9,566 nucleotides of DNA from Bacillaceae bacterium UBA7792 (lineage in GTDB: Bacteria > Bacillota > Bacilli > Bacillales > Cytobacillaceae). The notes beneath the pieces were generated by a model. That model did no database searches, was not told where the DNA came from, and saw nothing but the letters and a program-made list of their open reading frames with translations. The DNA lies in the NCBI GenBank assembly GCA_002480735.1, contig DLCS01000194.1, forward strand, positions 4,263 through 13,828. Direction: 5' to 3'. Made by a program: the position numbers and the translations under genes. Positions 1 to 4,524 of this stretch are shown here, piece after piece. Every line of letters starts with the position of its first letter. The stretch's first letter is position 1.

Positions 1-1446
1 AAAGGGGCATTTACTGAAAAAACGAAAAAAATTACGGAAGTAACGACTTTGAAGAGCCAAATTCAAGCGTCACAAACGAAGCAAGTGCTCAAGAATGTGA
101 ACAATGATACAGTAAAGCTTGTAAATGAGCTCCTATCACAAGGGAAATCCGTTGGAATAGTTCAAGAAAATAAGGGTGATATTCAAAAAGGTGATTTTGT
201 TGTACTGACAAAGGATATAGCAGCATATGCTGATAAGTATTACTTCAAAGCGATTCCACTAGCTAATATAGTCGAGACAAGATGGATTTCCAAACCAAAA
301 GTAGCTCATTTGGGCACTGGTCAATTGAAATTTTCATTAAATGAATTAGGCTTTACACTGGTGGATCAAGCGGAAGCCGAAGTCCTAGTCTCAGACAGTA
401 GCTCTGTCAATGTGGACAACCTAATTGGAAAATCCTATATTGGACTCGGCCGAAATGGTTTAAATGCCATTTTTCGAGCAAATTTACTTAAAGGTTTTGA
501 ATTTGGTGGGACAAGAAGTGGTCATGAAGGACTACTGAAAGCGACGTTGGATGACGATCATATTTTAACGTCTGGCTACAATAAGGACGAGCTACTCTAC
601 ACCACATCAGGTGCTTGGATTACAAAAGTTCCAGAGAAAGCTGAGGTCATAGCTACGATTCATAATTCAGACGATTTTTACGTTTCGGGTTGGTGGCCTG
701 GACATGAAGGTGCTAAAGGACAGACACTTGCTTTTACACAAAAACTAGACAATACAACTATTACTCTATTTGCAAATGACTTAACATTTAGAGCACATAC
801 GAAAAATAGCTACCGTCTCCTAGCAAATAGCATCTTTGCTTCAGCGAACGAGGTATCTGAGCCAGTAGACCCACCTAATACATGGGTACCGACACCTGAG
901 CCGCAACCAGAGCTTCCAGATCTTAAGGATATTAGCAAGCACTGGGCAGAAAATCAGATTCTAAAAGCGATGAAACTGAAATTAATTAATGGATATCCAG
1001 ACAATACGTTCAAACCGAATAATCCAATTAGTCGTGCTGAATTAGTTTCCATTGTGGTCCGAGCATTTGATCTAAAAGGAGATAAAGCAACTCTATCCTT
1101 CAAGGATTCAAATGAAATCGGCGATTGGGCGAAAGAAGCTATTGCAAAGGCGGTTCAGGCAGGAATTATTAACGGATATGATGATGGTACGTTCCGTCCA
1201 AATGAGAATATTCGCCGTTCAGAAATTGCTGTTATAATCGCTAGAGCGATGGAAATGAAGATCGGTTCTGATAATAGTACTGGATTTACAGATAATGAAG
1301 CAATTCCAGAATGGGCGAGAGCTGCTGTTAAATACTTGAAGGAACAGAAGATTATTGAAGGTCGAGGCGACAATCAATTTGTCCCGAATGCTAATGCAAC
1401 AAGGGCAGAAGCGATTGTCATGATTCTGCGTATGATTGAGAAATAA
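1..1446 (+). CDS. Exported M14 carboxypeptidase-like protein with three C-terminal SLH domains (5' end missing)
   Basis: The frame is open from the first base, so the gene begins before the window; the TTG at 49 has no ribosome site or signal peptide and is not the start. 481 residues are visible. Codons 1-285 resemble the region behind the catalytic domain in large bacterial M14 zinc carboxypeptidases, which ends in a glutamine-amidotransferase-like fold: note the YVSGWWPGHEGAKG stretch and the terminal LFANDLTFRAHTKNSYRLL block. Zinc ligands would lie upstream and cannot be checked. A Pro/Glu-rich linker (about 285-306) leads to three SLH domains (about 307-360, 367-420, 428-481) with SRAE, RRSE and TRAE motifs, which normally bind pyruvylated secondary wall polymer. 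The likely role is a surface-held peptidase. SLH assignment is secure (about 0.95); the M14 assignment is moderate (about 0.5). A strong terminator follows, so it ends its transcript. Confidence 0.85.
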   Translation, partial: KGAFTEKTKKITEVTTLKSQIQASQTKQVLKNVNNDTVKLVNELLSQGKSVGIVQENKGDIQKGDFVVLTKDIAAYADKYYFKAIPLANIVETRWISKPKVAHLGTGQLKFSLNELGFTLVDQAEAEVLVSDSSSVNVDNLIGKSYIGLGRNGLNAIFRANLLKGFEFGGTRSGHEGLLKATLDDDHILTSGYNKDELLYTTSGAWITKVPEKAEVIATIHNSDDFYVSGWWPGHEGAKGQTLAFTQKLDNTTITLFANDLTFRAHTKNSYRLLANSIFASANEVSEPVDPPNTWVPTPEPQPELPDLKDISKHWAENQILKAMKLKLINGYPDNTFKPNNPISRAELVSIVVRAFDLKGDKATLSFKDSNEIGDWAKEAIAKAVQAGIINGYDDGTFRPNENIRRSEIAVIIARAMEMKIGSDNSTGFTDNEAIPEWARAAVKYLKEQKIIEGRGDNQFVPNANATRAEAIVMILRMIEK

Positions 1447-1471
1447 TTCAGTCTAAGACTGGGGATGGATG

Positions 1472-1508
1472 AAGCCTTGTGGAGGGAATGCTCCATGGGG
1501 CTTTTTTT
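1472..1508 (+). terminator. Rho-independent terminator of the SLH carboxypeptidase-like gene
   Basis: A 13-bp stem pairs 1472-1484 (AAGCCTTGTGGAG) with 1491-1503 (CTCCATGGGGCTT), including three G-T wobbles. The loop is GGAATG, and T residues run from 1502 to 1508. It starts 26 bases after the stop codon and separates this gene from the methyltransferase. Confidence 0.9.
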
Positions 1509-1627
1509 AGTGTATTTTAATGGTATTGGAGGTTACTGGGAGTTGATTAAGGGCCATCTGGGGCGAGGATATTTACGGAATCGAAACTCCCCTTCGTCAG
1601 CTGGACTTTAAAACTTAGATTTTACCC

Positions 1628-1657
1628 TTGTTTAAGAATTTTGTAATCTGGTATGAA
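1628..1657 (+). promoter_or_regulatory. Likely extended -10 promoter for the methyltransferase
   Basis: TTGTTT at 1628-1633 is followed after 18 bases by TATGAA at 1652-1657, which is preceded by TG at 1649-1650 to give an extended -10. Transcription would start near 1664, about 40 bases before the chosen ATG at 1704. The rest of the 1509-1703 spacer shows nothing convincing. The call rests on consensus matching only. Confidence 0.45.
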
Positions 1658-1703
1658 AGGAAGGTATAACGAATGATATCTTATGTTTACTGGAGTTGGT
1701 GAT

Positions 1704-2294
1704 ATGGGAAAATGGTTTCCAACTGTCTATGATTGGGCGATGAACCCTTTTGAGAAGGGGAGATTTGAGGAAATTCGGAGGGAGCTTATTCATAAAGTAT
1801 ATGGAAAAGTGTTGGAAATCGGAGCTGGGTCGGGGATTAATTTTCCTTTTTACCGTGATGTTGAAGGAGTAGACGCTATCGAACCCAATCCTGCCATGGT
1901 CGCAAAGTCTAATAGGAGAAGTGAGCTTGCGGTGGTGCCGATTCATATCCACGAGCAAAAGGCAGAAAACCTTAGCTTTGATGACGATACATTTGATACC
2001 GTTATCGCCACGCTTGTTTTTTGTACCATTCCGAACCCTGTTCAAGCGCTAGAAGAAATCAAGAGAGTCTGTAAACCAGGAGGGAAGGTGCTTTTCTTTG
2101 AACATGTGAAAATGGAGCAGCCCAATCTAGCACATCTACAAGATTGGCTGAACCCTTTTTGGAAGAGGATTTGTGATGGCTGCCATTTGAACCGCGAAAC
2201 GCTTGAGCTAGTAAAGGAGTCGGGAATAGAGGTTGTTTCGGTTTCTTCCTATTATAAAGGTCTCTTTTTGACGGTGGAATGTGTGAATCATTAA
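1704..2294 (+). CDS. Class I SAM-dependent methyltransferase, METTL7/UbiE-like
   Basis: This is a 196-residue cytosolic methyltransferase that would transfer a methyl group from S-adenosylmethionine to an unknown acceptor. The glycine-rich SAM motif I is VLEIGAGSG (residues 37-45). The acidic end of strand 2 is DAIEPNP (57-63), the post-motif is FDTVIATLVFCTIPNP (98-112), and motif III is CKPGGKVLFFEH (123-134). The C-terminal GCHLNRET block (159-166) is typical of the METTL7-like group, whose animal members are thiol methyltransferases; the bacterial substrate is generally unknown. I chose ATG 1704 because GGAG at 1692-1695 sits eight bases upstream and because relatives start with MG-WFP-YD. 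ATG 1683 in the same frame would add seven residues but lacks a placed ribosome site. It appears to be a single-gene unit. No obvious membrane segment is seen. Confidence 0.9.
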   Translation: MGKWFPTVYDWAMNPFEKGRFEEIRRELIHKVYGKVLEIGAGSGINFPFYRDVEGVDAIEPNPAMVAKSNRRSELAVVPIHIHEQKAENLSFDDDTFDTVIATLVFCTIPNPVQALEEIKRVCKPGGKVLFFEHVKMEQPNLAHLQDWLNPFWKRICDGCHLNRETLELVKESGIEVVSVSSYYKGLFLTVECVNH

Positions 2295-2352
2295 GGGATG
2301 CTGCTTTTTTAGGGATGGGGATGGATATTTGAAACGCCTTTTTAGGGTGAAA

Positions 2353-2417
2353 AACACAGGACATGACAGTGTACCGGGTACCACTCAAGTAAAGCGTACC
2401 TGGTACTTCCCTGTTTT
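2353..2417. repeat. REP-like palindromic element with two GTACCnGGTAC units
   Basis: GTACCGGGTAC (2371-2381) and GTACCTGGTAC (2396-2406) are each near-perfect palindromes and also pair with each other, giving an 11-bp stem with one G-T pair and a 14-base loop. Outer arms AACACAGG (2353-2360) and CCTGTTTT (2410-2417) pair as well, with one mismatch. Arm ends are A-rich on the left and T-rich on the right, so an RNA hairpin with a U tail forms on either strand. It lies between the convergent methyltransferase and LCP genes, so it may be a shared bidirectional terminator. Compact intergenic palindromes like this are often dispersed repeats in Bacillus; only one copy is visible here. Confidence 0.6.
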
Positions 2418-2418
2418 C

Positions 2419-3384
2419 TTAACTACTAGGAGTCTCTGTGGTTCCAGCGGAAGCATCCAGCTCCAAATGGGATTTTAGCTCATCCTGAACTCTTTTCTGT
2501 TCCTCCTTAGAAATGATCTGGTAGGAAATCGAGTTAATGTATTTTCCTTCCCCTTCCATCTGGATTTGCTCAAGGTTATGTCGAGTATCCTTATAATTTT
2601 TCTGAATATCAATCATTTCATCAAAAGTAAGGTTTGTTTTCACATTTTTCCCTAAAGCTCCGAAGATGTCATTAAATCGTGTTAAGGAACTAAAGCTTGC
2701 TCCTTTATCAATCACCCCTTGGATGACAAGGCGCTGTCTTTGCTGGCGCCCATAATCCCCGGAAGGATCCTGCTTTCTCATCCTAACAAACACGAGGGCT
2801 TCATCCCCATTTAGGGTAATATTCCCTTTTTTAAAATCATAGTCGTAATCGGAAAAAGCAAAAGTGTTATTGATCGTAATACCGCCTACAGCGTTGACGA
2901 TATCCTTAAAGCCTTCCATATTAATTTTTACGTAATAGTCGATAGGGATGTCTAAGAAATGCTCAACGGTGTTCATCGACATTTCCTCTCCACCAAATGC
3001 ATAGGCATGATTAATTTTATCAACTGTACCATGACCTATGATTTCGGTTCTTGTATCACGGGGAATGCTCAGCATCTTGATTGAATTTTTATTAGGATTA
3101 ACCGTGAGAACAATAATGGTATCCGAACGGCCCTTATCGCCTTTCCGTTCATCCACCCCAAGCATGAGGACGGAGAATGGCTCTTTTTTCTCAAGGGTTA
3201 CTTCCTCAGTACGCTTCTCAGATACCTTTCTTTCGATCGGCTTATGCATCGTATCAACTGCAGAAGTTAAGGAGTGGTAGACGGAATACGCATAGGCTCC
3301 AATCCCAATTATTAGAAAAAGAACAACAAGTCCTATGACACGAAGCCATTTTTTCTTTTTGCCTTGCTTTTGTCTAGATCCCAT
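2419..3384 (-). CDS. LCP family (LytR-CpsA-Psr) membrane-anchored glycopolymer ligase
   Basis: The 321-residue protein has a basic cytoplasmic N-terminus, one membrane helix (about 14-33) and an extracellular LCP domain (about 70-260). LCP enzymes move wall teichoic acid or other anionic polymers from the undecaprenyl lipid carrier to peptidoglycan. Conserved residues are visible: D78 in MLGVDER, R86 and D88 in GRSDT, R109, D110 and R112 in SIPRDTR, KINHAYAFGG (123-132), and the arginine cluster RMRKQDPSGDYGRQQRQR (201-218) that holds the pyrophosphate. Length fits TagT/TagU/TagV-type proteins, but I cannot assign one symbol. GGGGG at 3393-3397 lies eight bases before the ATG. It sits beside two SLH-protein genes, whose anchors bind wall-linked polymer, so it may serve that polymer; this is inference. 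The last 12 residues are Ser/Thr-rich and probably disordered. Confidence 0.93.
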   Translation of the reverse strand: MGSRQKQGKKKKWLRVIGLVVLFLIIGIGAYAYSVYHSLTSAVDTMHKPIERKVSEKRTEEVTLEKKEPFSVLMLGVDERKGDKGRSDTIIVLTVNPNKNSIKMLSIPRDTRTEIIGHGTVDKINHAYAFGGEEMSMNTVEHFLDIPIDYYVKINMEGFKDIVNAVGGITINNTFAFSDYDYDFKKGNITLNGDEALVFVRMRKQDPSGDYGRQQRQRLVIQGVIDKGASFSSLTRFNDIFGALGKNVKTNLTFDEMIDIQKNYKDTRHNLEQIQMEGEGKYINSISYQIISKEEQKRVQDELKSHLELDASAGTTETPSS

Positions 3385-3416
3385 TCATTGATCCCCCAAA
3401 AAAAGTCGTTGTCTAA

Positions 3417-3425
3417 ATGATACCA
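3417..3425 (-). promoter_or_regulatory. Possible extended -10 promoter of the LCP gene
   Basis: Read on the minus strand this is TGGTATCAT, an extended -10 (TGn plus TATCAT, one mismatch to TATAAT). The -35 region 17 bases upstream (TATCCA) is poor, as is common with extended -10 promoters. Transcription would start near 3410, about 26 bases before the ATG. The terminator at 3546-3570 lies upstream, so the gene needs its own promoter here. Confidence 0.4.
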
Positions 3426-3545
3426 AAAAATAGTAAAAGTGGATATAAAGTCTTAACGTTGATTTTGCTGAATTGATCTATAATTGGTCAGTTCGTATGG
3501 AGTGGTCCTCATTATTTTTACCAGTGTGGGTTGAAAAAGTCCAAG

Positions 3546-3570
3546 AAAAAAGCAAAGGGGATACCTTTGC
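3546..3570 (-). terminator. Rho-independent terminator of the 212-residue membrane protein gene
   Basis: On the minus strand GCAAAGG (3570-3564) and CCTTTGC (3558-3552) form a perfect 7-bp stem around a five-base loop, followed by six T residues (3551-3546). It begins two bases after the stop codon at 3573-3575, so this gene and the downstream LCP gene are separate transcription units. Confidence 0.88.
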
Positions 3571-3572
3571 CG

Positions 3573-4211
3573 TTAGAAGTCTTCTATTTGTGATAGGATT
3601 CTTGAAGTACGATCTGCCTTCTTAGCATTGTAAGACTGCTTAAATTCTTCTGCTGCATCCTTGCTGTAGCCGTTCCGTTCTAAGTCATACTGTAGCTGTT
3701 GGTAAATCGTGTTAAAGGTCTTGTCCGCATTCCGTTCCATAAGATTGGCGGCATCCTGATACTTCACTATTAAGTCACTTAGTGGAATCTTTTTACTAAC
3801 ATAGTCAGCTTTAGCTTGAACAATTAATTGGTCGATTTTGCTTGTTTCCTGTACTTCCAATTCGTTAAACAGCGTGTAATATTCTCCTTTAATCGCCTCT
3901 AATGTAGGTCTCTCCACACCATTTGGAGCGGTTGCTTTCTCTTGGGTGGTTGTTTCTGATTGATTTTTGGAGTCTTCTGCTTTGTTTGTTTGCGTCTCTG
4001 CTGCTGAGGTTGAGTTTGAATCATTATCATTATTTTTATCTGTTGCTGTAGCATTCGAATCCACCTTGAGTGCCTCTTTATACATAGGAGAACTCATTTT
4101 TTCCTCGGCTTTTTGAACTGTTTTCTCTACTTTATGATTCCATGTGTAATTACCTAACAGTACGATAACTACTCCTGCAAGAATTATTCCAAATAAAACA
4201 ATTCGTTTCAT
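3573..4211 (-). CDS. Membrane-anchored extracytoplasmic protein of unknown function
   Basis: I do not recognise this 212-residue protein. One hydrophobic helix (about 4-20) follows MKR, with no lipobox cysteine and no clear cleavage site, so it is probably a signal anchor with the rest outside the membrane. Residues about 50-100 are a low-complexity stretch rich in Asn, Ser, Thr, Asp, Glu and Gln with no fixed fold expected. Residues about 103-212 are predicted by eye to be helical and highly charged, resembling a helical bundle or coiled coil (for example TLEAIKGEYYTLFNELEVQE). The start is supported by AAAGGG at 4220-4225, eight bases before the ATG. It has its own promoter and a tight terminator. 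It lies divergent to the 658-residue SLH gene, and the shared region carries two Spo0A-like boxes. A spacer or wall-sensing role is possible but unsupported. Confidence 0.8.
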   Translation of the reverse strand: MKRIVLFGIILAGVVIVLLGNYTWNHKVEKTVQKAEEKMSSPMYKEALKVDSNATATDKNNDNDSNSTSAAETQTNKAEDSKNQSETTTQEKATAPNGVERPTLEAIKGEYYTLFNELEVQETSKIDQLIVQAKADYVSKKIPLSDLIVKYQDAANLMERNADKTFNTIYQQLQYDLERNGYSKDAAEEFKQSYNAKKADRTSRILSQIEDF

Positions 4212-4234
4212 CTTTCAATCCCTTTCCCTACTTA

Positions 4235-4262
4235 ATTATCTAAATGTTATCATGATATACAA
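4235..4262 (-). promoter_or_regulatory. Likely sigma-A promoter of the 212-residue membrane protein gene
   Basis: On the minus strand TTGTAT (4262-4257) is followed after 16 bases by GATAAT (4240-4235), giving a start near 4228 and a very short leader. A second candidate -10, TATCAT (4257-4252), would start near 4245. The first Spo0A-like box lies just upstream of either. Confidence 0.4.
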
Positions 4263-4285
4263 ATGCCTGTCATCTGGGAAAAAAT

Positions 4286-4299
4286 GATTCGACAAAATT
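4286..4299 (-). promoter_or_regulatory. Spo0A-type box, copy 1
   Basis: The plus strand reads GATTCGACAAAATT, so the minus strand contains TTTGTCGAA, a full match to the Spo0A box core TGTCGAA with its usual upstream T residues. It lies about 58-71 bases upstream of the nearer predicted start of the leftward gene, or 41-54 upstream of the alternative one. An identical 14-mer lies at 4393-4406. The regulator is inferred from the motif. Confidence 0.55.
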
Positions 4300-4392
4300 C
4301 TTTTTACAAAAGATTCAAGAGAGTGAAAAAATAATTAATTTTTTTGTAAACATAAATACGCAAGGGATAAATTACCTACCCATCAGAAAGAA

Positions 4393-4406
4393 GATTCGAC
4401 AAAATT
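4393..4406 (-). promoter_or_regulatory. Spo0A-type box, copy 2
   Basis: This is an exact second copy of GATTCGACAAAATT in the same orientation, 107 bases from the first. It lies about 57-70 bases upstream of the predicted start of the rightward SLH gene, just before its -35 element. It runs into a small AT inverted repeat, AAAATT (4401-4406) with AATTTT (4412-4417). Confidence 0.55.
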
Positions 4407-4427
4407 GTATAAATTTTACTAAACTCG

Positions 4428-4456
4428 TTGCCAGTATCATTATTTTCCATTATTAT
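4428..4456 (+). promoter_or_regulatory. Sigma-A promoter of the 658-residue SLH protein gene
   Basis: TTGCCA at 4428-4433 and TATTAT at 4451-4456 are each one base from consensus and are separated by exactly 17 bases. Transcription would start near 4463, leaving a leader of about 60 bases. No other pair in the 4300-4500 stretch fits as well. Confidence 0.65.
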
Positions 4457-4476
4457 AGATTTATAGTTTTTTTATG

Positions 4477-4504
4477 TTATATACATACATATGCATGTAA
4501 ATAA
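4477..4504. promoter_or_regulatory. Palindrome in the SLH gene leader
   Basis: The core TACATACATATGCATGTA (4482-4499) is an 18-bp palindrome with one mismatched pair, extended outward by TTAT/ATAA after one further mismatch. It lies between the predicted transcription start (about 4463) and the ribosome site (4509). It could be an operator for a dimeric repressor or an mRNA 5' hairpin affecting stability or ribosome access; the sequence does not decide between them. Confidence 0.5.
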
Positions 4505-4508
4505 AATA

Positions 4509-4516
4509 AGAGGTGA
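4509..4516 (+). promoter_or_regulatory. Ribosome binding site deciding a GTG start at 4525
   Basis: AGAGGTGA is a strong Shine-Dalgarno sequence eight bases before GTG 4525. The in-frame GTG at 4513 lies inside the site itself, and TTG 4519 is only two bases after it, so both are poor starts. Confidence 0.75.
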
Positions 4517-4524
4517 TTTTGAAA

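Noticed and set aside
1538..1591. Inverted repeat GGGAGTT (1538-1544) with AACTCCC (1585-1591) in the spacer before the methyltransferase
   Set aside because: A 7-bp stem with a 40-base loop in a spacer is close to chance, and no riboswitch or terminator features accompany it.
2306..2347. Direct repeat TTTTTAGGG (2306-2314 and 2339-2347)
   Set aside because: Nine bases of low-complexity sequence with no stem or known motif; probably chance.
1632..2388. Minus-strand open frames across the methyltransferase gene
   Set aside because: They are antisense to a well-supported methyltransferase and show no coding character of their own.
4326..4345. A-rich then T-rich palindromic stretch in the divergent region
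   Set aside because: It has no GC stem, so it is unlikely to be a terminator; probably only the AT-rich, bent DNA usual upstream of strong promoters.
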